A DNA stretch of 38,200 bases, from NCBI GenBank assembly GCA_004296775.1, contig RHGE01000056.1, forward strand, positions 1 through 38,200, given 5' to 3'. Under the pieces are notes generated by a model. The model saw nothing but the letters and a program-made list of their open reading frames with translations, had not been told where the DNA came from and ran no database searches. This DNA comes from Marinilabiliaceae bacterium JC017 (GTDB lineage: Bacteria; Bacteroidota; Bacteroidia; Bacteroidales; Marinilabiliaceae). This document shows positions 25,008-34,185 of the stretch, in pieces (positions within the stretch are counted from its first letter, which is position 1; every line of letters begins with the position of its first letter). The position numbers were made by a program, and so were the translations under genes.

Positions 25008-26534
25008 TTACTTAAAATGCTTCATTAAAAACTCATACCCATTGGTAAAGCAAATCTTCTCTACAAGCCGGACGGCATCAGGAATTAATTCCGAACCCAC
25101 ATCATTGATGGCACTCTCCAGCGACTGGGCCAGTTGGGGGAATTTATTGGCGGTGGTGCAACTATCAATGGCATTCACCAGCCCGTCAAAGTCGGACCCA
25201 ATGCAGATATGATCGGTCGGATCAATCCCTTTGGTGGTTTTGAGCTTCTGCCCTACTTGCAGGATGTGCAAGATATTATTCAGCAGATATTTGGTATGCA
25301 CATGTATGTTTTTAGAGATCCGATGACCGATGTTACCTGAAAGAATAAGCTTCTCAAAGGTTTCGTCTTCCTGGTCTTCCCGGTCACTTTCTATTTCCTC
25401 ATTACGAACGGTGAATTTCGCCCCTTTCTCAAAGAGATTAACTTCCATGAGGCTTACAAACTCTTTACTGGATTCCTTAACCAAAGTATCGATTCCCAAA
25501 AAATCGGTATAGCCCAATATACGCTGATCCAGGTTTAACCCTATCAGACCGCCGGATTCAAGGATGTGTTCGATATCTTCATCATACAGGTTAATGGAGT
25601 TGGGATTGAAGCAGGTGCCTTCGATGTGCCCTTTCAGCTTCTCATATTTTACTTTGGCAAACCCCCGCTTGTGACGTTTCTTAATGGAGCGCTCAGGCAT
25701 ATCTTTATAACTGCAGCCGGTCACGCCCACGTGGGAAGCAATAATGGGGGCCTCCACGCCATAGATTTGATAGTATTGCAGACGTGAACACAAACTAAAA
25801 TGCTTGATATCGATTAAGATCCTGTTTCCATTGCTTCCCGCCAAACAGGTTTTTATCACCTCATGACCCAAAGGGGTAATGCCATGGCCCATGGGCACAA
25901 AATCGCGTTTTGAGAAGATTTTCATGCCATGTGCATGATTAATGAAGGCATTCTGACTTAAATGGGTGGGTGTAATGTATAAAACCCGGAAGCCGGAATT
26001 AGTCTTTAACTTCTCAATATTTTGAACCACCTTACCGGCGTCGCCCCATTGATTTTTACCGTAATACAAAGCATGCCCGCCTTCAATGGTGATGATCACA
26101 TGAAGCGTTTCGTCATCGTCGGGATCGTACTGATCCATGGAGGTGATTATTTTTATCTGCTCCAGAGGCTCCACGGGATTTGTTTTATGTGCTACCAGAG
26201 AATGAAGCTCATCCTGCAAGAGATCAGAATAGGTGAAACCGTCTTTTACTTTACTTATTCTTCTAATCTGGCGTTTATCAATGTACCGCACCGGGCCTGC
26301 CACCAGTTGCAACAGGCTCTGCTCGGCAATGGCTTCTTCCAACGGGTACAAGGCCACACAAGCCAGGTTGCAGCTTCCTTCCATTAACTGATCGGCATTG
26401 CTTTGTGAATCATAAATATTCGAAATGATATTATCGGCCTTCACCGATATATAATCCCATGGCGTAGGCCGGTGACGTGCCAGTGACAACATGGGTTTTA
26501 ACGATGGATGACAATGTAAATCGAAGAATTTCAT
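25008..26534 (-). CDS. Divergent M19-type (membrane dipeptidase) hydrolase
   Basis: This is a 508-residue metal-dependent hydrolase. The metal-site landmarks of the renal dipeptidase family (M19) are seen in order: FFDLHCHPS near residue 4, IIEGGHAL, ILIDIKHFS, ASHVGVTGCS and CIGSDFDGLVNAID near the end. It is longer than the usual 320-400 residues, mainly through extra charged segments such as ESDREDQEDETFEK. No signal peptide is evident, so it is probably cytoplasmic. Substrate is unknown; a dipeptide or an amide is likely from the family. It stands alone on the minus strand, 260 bases downstream of fumarase and with its own terminator. Confidence 0.78.
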   Translation of the reverse strand: MKFFDLHCHPSLKPMLSLARHRPTPWDYISVKADNIISNIYDSQSNADQLMEGSCNLACVALYPLEEAIAEQSLLQLVAGPVRYIDKRQIRRISKVKDGFTYSDLLQDELHSLVAHKTNPVEPLEQIKIITSMDQYDPDDDETLHVIITIEGGHALYYGKNQWGDAGKVVQNIEKLKTNSGFRVLYITPTHLSQNAFINHAHGMKIFSKRDFVPMGHGITPLGHEVIKTCLAGSNGNRILIDIKHFSLCSRLQYYQIYGVEAPIIASHVGVTGCSYKDMPERSIKKRHKRGFAKVKYEKLKGHIEGTCFNPNSINLYDEDIEHILESGGLIGLNLDQRILGYTDFLGIDTLVKESSKEFVSLMEVNLFEKGAKFTVRNEEIESDREDQEDETFEKLILSGNIGHRISKNIHVHTKYLLNNILHILQVGQKLKTTKGIDPTDHICIGSDFDGLVNAIDSCTTANKFPQLAQSLESAINDVGSELIPDAVRLVEKICFTNGYEFLMKHFK

Positions 26535-26733
26535 GATGCATTGTTTGGTGGTTAAACATACTTTTAGTCAAAACCAACAGTCGTTGATGTTTACTGTTTT
26601 TTGTTTTGCTTTAGCGTTTCATGAAGTTATTTCCAATTGATAGAAAAGGCAATACGATTCAACTAATAAAACAATAAGGACCTCAACGAAATGGAAATTA
26701 CAGAACAATAAACCTCACAATGGCACAATAAAA

Positions 26734-26755
26734 AAGGGCACCTTGCGGTGCCCTT
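26734..26755 (-). terminator. Intrinsic terminator of fumarase gene
   Basis: Perfect 9-bp arms AAGGGCACC (26734-26742) and GGTGCCCTT (26747-26755) with a TTGC loop are followed on the minus strand by a T run (positions 26735 down to 26729). It lies 40 bases past the fumarase stop codon. Confidence 0.9.
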
Positions 26756-26794
26756 AAATATATTTTTCCCTTCTTCAGGGATATGTTAATACGA

Positions 26795-28399
26795 TTACAA
26801 ATTGGCAAAGAAGTCGTTTCCTTTATCATCAACAATGATGAAAGCAGGGAAGTTTTCTACGCGAATCTTACGAACGGCTTCCATTCCCAATTCTTCAAAG
26901 TCAACCACCTCAACAGATTTGATACTGTCCTTAGCCAGAATAGCCGCTGGTCCACCAATTGATCCCAGATAGAAACCACCGTGTTTTTTACACGCATCGG
27001 TCACGGCCTGAGAACGGTTACCTTTAGCTACCATAATCATAGATCCGCCAACACTCTGGAATGCGTCCACGTATGGATCCATACGTCCGGCCGTGGTAGG
27101 TCCGAAACTACCTGAAGCCATTCCTTTAGGTGTTTTGGCCGGTCCGGCGTAATAAACAGGATGTTTCTTGAAATAGTCCGGCATTGGTTTGCCTTCGTTC
27201 AGCATTTGCTTGATTTGTGCATGTGCAATATCACGGGCTACAATCAATGTTCCTGACAGGTTTAAACGAGTTTTAATCGGGTGTTTTGAAAGCTCTTTCA
27301 AGACTTCTTCCATTGGCTGATCCAGGTCGATATTAACGGCTGGTGCCATGTGAGGCGCTTCTTTTGGAAGGAAACGTGCCGGATTCTTCTCCAGCTCTTC
27401 TACAAAAATACCCTCTTCAGTAATCTTCGCTTTAATATTACGGTCGGCACTACAGCTTACACCTAATCCTACCGGACAAGAAGCTGCGTGACGCGGCATG
27501 CGGATAACACGTACATCATGCACGAAATATTTTCCACCAAACTGAGCCCCAATGGTACTTTCCTGACAAATCTTTTTCACTTTTTCTTCCCACTCCAGGT
27601 CACGGAAAGCTTGTCCGCCATCATTACCTTCGGTTGGCAAATGATCAAAATACCCGGTTGAAGCTTTTTTAACCGCTGCTAAAGTAGCTTCAGCGGAAGT
27701 ACCACCAATTACTAATGCCAAGTGGTAAGGAGGGCAGGCAGACGTACCCAGGTCTTTAATTTTCTTCTGAACAAAGGCGGTAAGATTCTCCTCTGTCAAC
27801 AAGGCTTTGGTTTCCTGATAAAGGAATGTCTTATTTCCAGAGCCACCACCTTTAGTCACAAACAAGAATTCATAAGAATTTCCCTGCTCGGCATAAATAT
27901 CAATTTGAGCTGGCAGGTTGGTACCGGTATTCTTCTCTTTAAACATAGTGTAAGGCACCACTTGTGAGTAACGCAGGTTACGATCACGGTAAGTTTCGAA
28001 GACACCTTTAGAAAGTGATTCGGCATCGTTGGCACCGGTCCATACATTCTCTCCTTTTTTACCAACCACAATGGCTGTTCCCGTATCCTGACATGTTGGC
28101 AACTCTCCCTCTGCAGTTACCACCTGGTTCATCAACATGGTGTGTGCTACAAAACGGTCGTTATCCGATGCTTCTTCATCTTTCAGGATATGAGCTAACT
28201 TCTCCAGGTGAGCAGGGCGCAAATAGAAAGATACATCAGTGAATGCTTCCTTTGCCAATACCTCAAGTCCTTTAGGATCAACTTTCAGTACTTTGCGACC
28301 ATCCACTTCAATGGTTGACACATAATCTTTTGTAACTAACCTATAAGGAGTAGTATCCTTTTGTATTGGAAATGGTTTTTGATATATAAATTCTGCCAT
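26795..28399 (-). CDS. Class I (Fe-S) fumarate hydratase
   Basis: This 534-residue two-domain enzyme interconverts fumarate and malate in the cytoplasm. The three cluster Cys are visible: [11 protein letters not shown] (Cys103), [15 protein letters not shown] and GVSCSADRN, in the positions used by class I fumarases to hold a catalytic 4Fe-4S cluster. The C-terminal beta domain is marked by [13 protein letters not shown] and SIGGPAAIL. The oxygen-sensitive cluster fits an anaerobe or microaerophile. It is monocistronic, with a TAATTTTG -7-like box on the minus strand at 28468-28475 and a strong terminator. Confidence 0.97.
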   Translation of the reverse strand: MAEFIYQKPFPIQKDTTPYRLVTKDYVSTIEVDGRKVLKVDPKGLEVLAKEAFTDVSFYLRPAHLEKLAHILKDEEASDNDRFVAHTMLMNQVVTAEGELPTCQDTGTAIVVGKKGENVWTGANDAESLSKGVFETYRDRNLRYSQVVPYTMFKEKNTGTNLPAQIDIYAEQGNSYEFLFVTKGGGSGNKTFLYQETKALLTEENLTAFVQKKIKDLGTSACPPYHLALVIGGTSAEATLAAVKKASTGYFDHLPTEGNDGGQAFRDLEWEEKVKKICQESTIGAQFGGKYFVHDVRVIRMPRHAASCPVGLGVSCSADRNIKAKITEEGIFVEELEKNPARFLPKEAPHMAPAVNIDLDQPMEEVLKELSKHPIKTRLNLSGTLIVARDIAHAQIKQMLNEGKPMPDYFKKHPVYYAGPAKTPKGMASGSFGPTTAGRMDPYVDAFQSVGGSMIMVAKGNRSQAVTDACKKHGGFYLGSIGGPAAILAKDSIKSVEVVDFEELGMEAVRKIRVENFPAFIIVDDKGNDFFANL

Positions 28400-28776
28400 A
28401 ACAATGAAATAACGTTTTTAAACTGTGTTCTTTAGTTAATTTTATTAGCAAAAATTAAGGTTTCGCGCAAAATTAAAGATATTTTGCTCTAATTAGAAAA
28501 AAACTGATATAAAACGCTGTTAATTTATCCTAAATTCATAGCACCTCCACATTGTTCCTCTTTAGCTTTTAAATATGAGATTAATAGGGGTCCATCGGAT
28601 TAACACCAAAGAACCTTTCCCTTGCATGTATCAACTAATACTACCCATCTGATAGTAACACTAACGGTAATACATTTTGTTCTATACACACCAATAAATG
28701 ATTCATAGCCATTTAACAATCCCAGGACTTCAAGCGCCCTTTTTTAATTTCAACCATTTTAAATTATCTTCCCACC
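28400..28776. other. Divergent promoter region, fumarase and symporter
   Basis: No gene is visible. On the minus strand a -7-like TAATTTTG (28468-28475) lies about 70 bases before the fumarase start; no good -33 box accompanies it. No clear promoter or hairpin was found for the symporter gene. Confidence 0.5.
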
Positions 28777-30141
28777 ATGGAACAAATTGAAAAATATATT
28801 CTTGACTTTAGTGTACTAATATGGGGAACCCCATTATTGATTTTACTACTGGGCGGCGGTCTGTTTTTTATGCTTTATAGCCGCCTCACACCCGTTCGTT
28901 ACATTGGCCATGCCATAGATATACTGCGCGGAAAATATGACGATCCGGAAGAAGCTGGTCAGATTAACCATTTTCAAGCCCTTTCAACAGCATTGGCAGC
29001 CACTGTGGGGATGGGTAATATTAGTGGCGTTGCCGTTGCTATCACTTCCGGTGGACCGGGTGCTATCTTCTGGATGTGGGTAAGTGCTATGATAGGCGTT
29101 ACTACCAAGTTTTTCACAGGCACCCTGGCTGTCATGTACCGGGGAAAAGATGATAAGGGCCAGATACAAGGCGGTCCTATGTATATCATCACCGAAGGTC
29201 TGGGTAAAAAGTGGAAACCCCTGGCGCTATTTTTTGCTTTAACCGGTATGGTGGCAGTATTCCCTATATTCCAAAGCAACCAATTAACACAAGTCTTTCG
29301 CGATGTGGTTTTGATTCCTAATGGTGTAAATACCGGTTTTGGCACCGATCTGATTACAGGACTAATTATTTCTGCTTTTATGGCAGTGGTAATATTTGGC
29401 GGCATAAAACGAATTGGTAAAGTAACCGCCCGCATAGTCCCCCTGATGGTTGTTATCTATGTCGTATGTGTACTCTTTATCATCTTTTCTCACCCCGACA
29501 AACTGGTAATGGCCACCAAACTTATCTTCACCGATGCTTTCAGAGCCGATGCTGTATTGGGCGGGGCAATTGGTACCATTATCATCACTGGTATAAAACG
29601 GGCAGCCTTTTCCAACGAAGCAGGTATTGGTACCGCTCCCCTGGCACATGGTGCCGCCAAGACCAATGAACCGGTACGTGAAGGCCTGGTAGCTATGCTT
29701 GGTCCCATTGTAGATACACTCATTGTATGCACCATGACCGCCCTGGCCATTTTGGTTACAGGTGTTTGGCAAAACGGCAACAGCGACGGGATCACTCTTA
29801 CGGCGGAAGCTTTTGATACAGCGATGCCTGGTATAGGCCCATACATCCTGATATTATGCGTTTTGTTCTTCGCCCTATCTACCATGTTTGCATTTCCCTA
29901 CTATGGCTCTAAGTGTGCAACCTTCCTGTTTGGTACCCGTTCACAAATTCCATACAATGTATTAAGTGTAGCCAGTGCAACACTCGCCGCCGTCGTCTCC
30001 ATTGATGTGGTCATTGCTTTTATTGATTCGGCCTATGCGTTAATGGCTTTTCCAAATATGACTGCCGCCCTTATCCTGTCACCCAAAGTGATTCATGCTA
30101 CGAAAGATTATTTTCACCGACTTAAGACCAAACAAATGTAA
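28777..30141 (+). CDS. Sodium:alanine symporter family (AGCS) transporter
   Basis: This 454-residue integral membrane protein of the AGCS family imports alanine, glycine or a similar amino acid with sodium. Typical segments are GTPLLILLLGGGLFFMLYSR, VGMGNISGVAVAITSGGPGAIFWMW, QGGPMYIITEGLGKKW and FSNEAGIGTAPLAHGAAK; about 10-11 hydrophobic helices follow in order. Length matches the family. It stands alone, with no terminator immediately after it, 80 bases before the GIN-domain gene on the same strand. Confidence 0.95.
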   Translation: MEQIEKYILDFSVLIWGTPLLILLLGGGLFFMLYSRLTPVRYIGHAIDILRGKYDDPEEAGQINHFQALSTALAATVGMGNISGVAVAITSGGPGAIFWMWVSAMIGVTTKFFTGTLAVMYRGKDDKGQIQGGPMYIITEGLGKKWKPLALFFALTGMVAVFPIFQSNQLTQVFRDVVLIPNGVNTGFGTDLITGLIISAFMAVVIFGGIKRIGKVTARIVPLMVVIYVVCVLFIIFSHPDKLVMATKLIFTDAFRADAVLGGAIGTIIITGIKRAAFSNEAGIGTAPLAHGAAKTNEPVREGLVAMLGPIVDTLIVCTMTALAILVTGVWQNGNSDGITLTAEAFDTAMPGIGPYILILCVLFFALSTMFAFPYYGSKCATFLFGTRSQIPYNVLSVASATLAAVVSIDVVIAFIDSAYALMAFPNMTAALILSPKVIHATKDYFHRLKTKQM

Positions 30142-30221
30142 AGTGTTTAAAAAAAAAGTACTTCCATTGTAACTTATGGCCATTTTCAGGCGTCACACTG
30201 TTGAACTTTAACAAAACCATC

Positions 30222-30932
30222 ATGAAACGAAATGCATTCATAAAACTATTTGCACTGGCATTATTCACGTCAGGCACCCTATTTTCAGATATATTTGCTC
30301 AAGAGACTGAAACAAGGGAGATCCCTGACGTGACAAAGGTTAGCGTAAGCTCAGGCATCAACCTTTATATTACACAAGGGAACGAAACAAGCCTGGTAAT
30401 AGAGGCGGAAAAGGATCAGATGAATAAAATCGTCACAGAAGTAAAAGGAAACCAACTAAGAATATACAGGGAAAGTAGCGGCTGGAGCTGGAAAGGATGG
30501 AATGATGTGCCTAAAGTAAAATTAACCATTAAAGAGATTGAGCAAATAATGCTATCTGGTGGAGCCGATGTCTATTCAAAAAACACCTTAAAAGCCAACT
30601 CTCTCAGCGTTAAAGCCAGCGGTGGAGCTGATGCCTTTTTAAATGTGGACACCAGGGAACTACATTTACAATCATCAGGAGGAGCTGATATTAAGGTTGA
30701 AGGTAAAACCGAATACCTGACTGCCAATTCAAGCGGAGGTAGCGACATCATGGCAAAAGATCTGGCAGCCAAAATTGTAAAGGCAAGTGCTTCCGGCGGA
30801 GGTGATGCCACCGTATATGCTACTGAAGAAATAAATGCTAACGCCAGTGGTGGTGGTGATGTTCTTTATTACGGCAATCCGGCAAAGAAACAGATAAGTG
30901 AATCGGGAGGCGGTGATGTCACTAAAAAATAA
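30222..30932 (+). CDS. Secreted GIN-domain (DUF2807) protein
   Basis: This 236-residue exported protein begins MKRNAFIKLFALALFTSG and ends its signal near FAQ. ATG 30222 is preferred over one 21 bases upstream because it puts the Lys/Arg directly before the hydrophobic core. The body is a putative auto-transporter adhesin head GIN domain: about six SGGADV/SGGGDV-type motifs recur at roughly 20-residue intervals, which fits a parallel beta-solenoid. Such proteins are widespread in Bacteroidota; the role is unknown, perhaps surface or envelope attachment. Confidence 0.88.
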   Translation: MKRNAFIKLFALALFTSGTLFSDIFAQETETREIPDVTKVSVSSGINLYITQGNETSLVIEAEKDQMNKIVTEVKGNQLRIYRESSGWSWKGWNDVPKVKLTIKEIEQIMLSGGADVYSKNTLKANSLSVKASGGADAFLNVDTRELHLQSSGGADIKVEGKTEYLTANSSGGSDIMAKDLAAKIVKASASGGGDATVYATEEINANASGGGDVLYYGNPAKKQISESGGGDVTKK

Positions 30933-31046
30933 GCTTAACACATACCTCATCAAATCGTTAAACTTTAGATTACAGGCATGAGTTATCTGCAGGCAATCAA
31001 AAAAGTTTATTAAACGAATAAACAATACAGACAATTGATTTTAGGT

Positions 31047-31086
31047 AAAAAAAACCTCATCTGCCAACATCCAGATGAGGGTTTTT
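31047..31086. terminator. Bidirectional terminator
   Basis: Arms AAACCTCATCTG (31052-31063) and CAGATGAGGGTTT (31072-31084) pair with one bulge. There is an A run on the left and a T run on the right, so it can serve both the GIN gene on the plus strand and the DUF4382 gene on the minus strand. Confidence 0.88.
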
Positions 31087-31119
31087 ATTTTTAACGCTTA
31101 AGTACTGTGAAAGCACCAA

Positions 31120-31905
31120 CTATTCTGTCACTGCTTCTAATTCGATAATCTCAAGATCTGTAGTCTCTCCAATTACCACTTCCACATTTTCAATTTCTTT
31201 CTTCTGGTATTCTTTAGCAGGAACAATCTCTACTTTATAAGTCCCTTCATCAATCCCTTTAATCAGAAACTTACCTGTTTCCAAATCAGCATAAGTACCT
31301 ACTGTATCCTGGGCAGCAGAGATAGCCATTACATATGGCTTCGCTTCCACTGGAGAAATAGCTCCTTTAATGGCCCCACTGGTTGCTTCTGTATAAGTTC
31401 TGATAACAGGCTTCAATGAGTAACTACCGTTTCCTTTCTTAACAATGGAACGTGCTGCATCGAAGTCAATCCATAGCTTATAAGTAACACCCTCGGCCAA
31501 ATCAGCATGAATGTTAAACTTCAAACCCGATTGACTCGCGGAAGGTGTATCCAGGTCGTAGTACTGACCATCGATTTTTACTTTGTTGCCATCGCCAAGC
31601 ACCAGGCGCATTTGTGACACTTTTACGGCAGGCAGTTCCTGCTCAGCTAACAGGGTATCCATGCCGTTGGTAAAGTCAAGCAAATTATACTCCCCTTTAT
31701 TCACCTCAGACATGGACATCCAGCCGCCTTCATCCTCGTTTGAAGCATTGATCTTTACATCCTGTACATTAATGATCACTTCCTCGTAATCACCAGGCGC
31801 ATCAGTAAGATTCACTACCAAACGAGCGTTCTTCGGCGCATCATCATCAGAGCACGCACCCAACAACAATACGGCACCCAGTACCACTAAAAATACTTTC
31901 TTCAT
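31120..31905 (-). CDS. DUF4382 lipoprotein with C-terminal beta domain
   Basis: This 261-residue lipoprotein has a short signal MKKVFLVVLGAVLLLGAC with Cys18 followed by SDDD, acidic residues that in Bacteroidota favour export to the surface. Residues of about 27-165 form DUF4382, with ARLVVNLTDAPGDYEEVIINVQDVKI at its start. The rest, SGAIKGAISPVEAKPYV to the end, looks like a carboxypeptidase-regulatory-type beta sandwich. The function is not known. It is monocistronic. Confidence 0.9.
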   Translation of the reverse strand: MKKVFLVVLGAVLLLGACSDDDAPKNARLVVNLTDAPGDYEEVIINVQDVKINASNEDEGGWMSMSEVNKGEYNLLDFTNGMDTLLAEQELPAVKVSQMRLVLGDGNKVKIDGQYYDLDTPSASQSGLKFNIHADLAEGVTYKLWIDFDAARSIVKKGNGSYSLKPVIRTYTEATSGAIKGAISPVEAKPYVMAISAAQDTVGTYADLETGKFLIKGIDEGTYKVEIVPAKEYQKKEIENVEVVIGETTDLEIIELEAVTE

Positions 31906-32269
31906 ATTAACCCCTGATTTAAAATTTATATGTGTTACAATAGATCGTTAGATCTTAGAAAAAGCTTAACGAACTATTGTGCTAATGACGTTGGAAAGAC
32001 AAAAAGGTTGCCTTCTTATACCACTTTTTATCTACAAATATATCACCCACTTACTCCTTTGCCCACATCATATACTCACAATGGTTATTGATATTTTATA
32101 TAATATCGAATGATATTTTACCAGAAAAATACACCCTAACCTTCCACAACCAGCCCCCTGCCGTATTTATCCTTCCAAAAGGAAAGAACAGTATTAAATT
32201 AAAAACAACATTACAAATGACTATATTCATCATCCAAAACTGCCAAATACATTATATTTGCTTAAAAAA
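31906..32269. other. Divergent upstream region, DUF4382 and DUF3857 genes
   Basis: No gene is visible. It contains one copy of the TAGA-rich repeat (31939-31959). At 32253-32260 a TATATTTG matches the Bacteroidota -7 box but ends only 9 bases before the ATG, and no -33 box fits, so it is uncertain. Confidence 0.5.
31939..31959. repeat. TAGA-rich short repeat, copy
   Basis: AATAGATCGTTAGATCTTAG starts here, between two divergent genes. Related copies are at 20634-20649, 34113-34133 and 38037-38057. Internally it is a near-tandem of TAGATCNT octamers. Confidence 0.7.
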
Positions 32270-34117
32270 ATGTTACGACCCTTAATCCTTACCGTTTTTC
32301 TCTTTTCGCTTTCACTGATCTATTCCCAATCCTACAACGCAGAAATAGTAGATTACTCCCACTCCTGTCGTTTAGTAGCCAAGAAGCTTGAAGTTGAACA
32401 ATCCTTTCAAATCAGGATTAATAATGCGTCAGGTAGTCGTTATGCGGAGATTGATATTCCTTATTCAAAAAACAATCCCATTAAAAATTTCTCAGCATGG
32501 ATAGAAGATCAGAATGGGAACGTTATTCGCAAACTGAAGAGAAGTGAAATTGAAACATCCAGTGCCATTTCGTCCTTTTCCCTTTACGAAGATGACTATA
32601 TACAATCCTTCAAACTCATTCATAACCGGTTTCCGTATATATTAAAATACACTTACACTCAAATTTTCAATGAATTCATCAACATCGAAAAGTGGAGCCC
32701 GGTTGTTTTTAAATCAATACCAACACTCAATGCTTCCTTGACTATTGAGCTTCCGGTTGATAAAGCCATTACCATTCATGAACAAAACATCGAGGCGGCT
32801 ACTTCAAAAACAATTGAGGACAAAAAGATTTACCAATGGCAAGCTCAATACTTAGAGCCTTTGAAACAAGAACTGTATGCCCCGCCTTTTCACACACTTA
32901 TTCCCAATGTACAGGTGATTCCTGCCACCTTTAAATATGGAATAGAAGGTTCTGCCCAGACCTGGAAAGATTACGGAAAATGGGTTTACGACCTGAATCA
33001 AATTGACAATGACTTACCCCAATCTGAAAAAGACAAAATTCATGCATTAACGGATCACCTGACTGATCCCAAAGAGAAGATAAAAGTCCTTTACCATTAC
33101 CTTCAGGATAACCACCGGTACATCAATGTTTCCATAGATATTGGCGGCATGCAATCCTATCCGGCCTCATATGTTTGCACCAACCGGTATGGTGACTGCA
33201 AAGCACTGTCCAATTACTTACAAACCATCTTGAGTGAAATAGGGATTAAAGCCCATTTCACCTTGATCTATGCCGGAGATAATCCATCGAAAATCATTTC
33301 TGACCTGCCTTCCCCGCAATTTAATCATGCCCTGCTGTGTGTACCACTTGACAAGGATACGATTTGGCTGGAGTGCACCAGTCCCTCTGACCCCATTAAT
33401 TACCTGGGCACTTTTACCCAAAACAGACAAGCCTTATTGGTTGATGAAAACACCAGCCAACTGGTTTCGACACCAATCTTAACTCCCCAGGAGGTCAATG
33501 AATGTTACAGCCACAAAATAGATATAAATGAAACCGGGAAAACTCAATATAAACTACAGGCATATGTCAAAGGACCTGTTTTCGACTTTCTAAAAAGTTT
33601 TAATGAAGTATTGCGCGACAGAGACAAAACAGATGTAATGGATCGAATTGGCCTGGTGCAAGGATTGGATGCACAAACCACGAAAATTGAAAGACCACAC
33701 AGAGACAGCACCTATGTGATTCTAAACCTCAATGGTGAGATTAACCATTTTGCTGAACCAATTGGCAACAAAATGATTATTCATCCCCTTAAAGCTTTTC
33801 ATCCGGATATTGAGAAACCGACTGAAAGACATTTTCCGGTAAAAATCAACTACCCCAGATGTATCTCTGATACCATTCATCTATTGGTTCCAAAAACAAT
33901 CCAATCCATATCCGGCTTTTCCCCGGAATCAATTAATACAAAATACGGTTGCTATTCATCTCAAATAAACTGGAATAATAAAGAAGCCATCCTTATTCAA
34001 CATTATCAATTAAACAGTGGCTATTATCCCCTTGAGGAATATGAGGCCTTCTACCAATTCATCCGGAAAGTTTCAACTTTATCGAGTCGAAAAACACTGA
34101 TCACCTTTACCAAATAG
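32270..34117 (+). CDS. Exported DUF3857/transglutaminase-like protein with Cys-His pair
   Basis: This 615-residue protein starts at ATG 32270 with a signal peptide (MLRPLILTVFLFSLSLIYSQ). A TTG start 12 bases upstream is inside a possible promoter box and was rejected. Residues of about 40-200 form the DUF3857 beta domain and residues 275-370 a transglutaminase-like core: CTNRYGDCKALSNYL holds the nucleophile Cys310, and QFNHALLCV holds His353; the acid appears as Glu368 in WLECTSP instead of the usual Asp. The rest is a C-terminal beta region. The family is common in Bacteroidota, probably acting in the periplasm on peptides or cell-wall material; the true substrate is unknown. It is 68 bases before a paralogue. 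Confidence 0.87.
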   Translation: MLRPLILTVFLFSLSLIYSQSYNAEIVDYSHSCRLVAKKLEVEQSFQIRINNASGSRYAEIDIPYSKNNPIKNFSAWIEDQNGNVIRKLKRSEIETSSAISSFSLYEDDYIQSFKLIHNRFPYILKYTYTQIFNEFINIEKWSPVVFKSIPTLNASLTIELPVDKAITIHEQNIEAATSKTIEDKKIYQWQAQYLEPLKQELYAPPFHTLIPNVQVIPATFKYGIEGSAQTWKDYGKWVYDLNQIDNDLPQSEKDKIHALTDHLTDPKEKIKVLYHYLQDNHRYINVSIDIGGMQSYPASYVCTNRYGDCKALSNYLQTILSEIGIKAHFTLIYAGDNPSKIISDLPSPQFNHALLCVPLDKDTIWLECTSPSDPINYLGTFTQNRQALLVDENTSQLVSTPILTPQEVNECYSHKIDINETGKTQYKLQAYVKGPVFDFLKSFNEVLRDRDKTDVMDRIGLVQGLDAQTTKIERPHRDSTYVILNLNGEINHFAEPIGNKMIIHPLKAFHPDIEKPTERHFPVKINYPRCISDTIHLLVPKTIQSISGFSPESINTKYGCYSSQINWNNKEAILIQHYQLNSGYYPLEEYEAFYQFIRKVSTLSSRKTLITFTK

Positions 34118-34133
34118 ATCGTTAGATTTTAGA
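34113..34133. repeat. TAGA-rich short repeat, copy at a stop codon
   Basis: AATAGATCGTTAGATTTTAG starts in the last codons of the first DUF3857 gene; its TAG is the stop codon. The pattern continues as CAATAGACGTTAGACTG to about 34150. Confidence 0.7.
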
Positions 34134-34185
34134 CAATAGACGTTAGACTGATTTACAATTAATATAACAACCAAATCACAAAGAC

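Noticed and set aside
32258-32269. TTG start for the first DUF3857 protein
   Set aside because: The codon lies within TATATTTG, and the ATG 12 bases later gives a better signal peptide.
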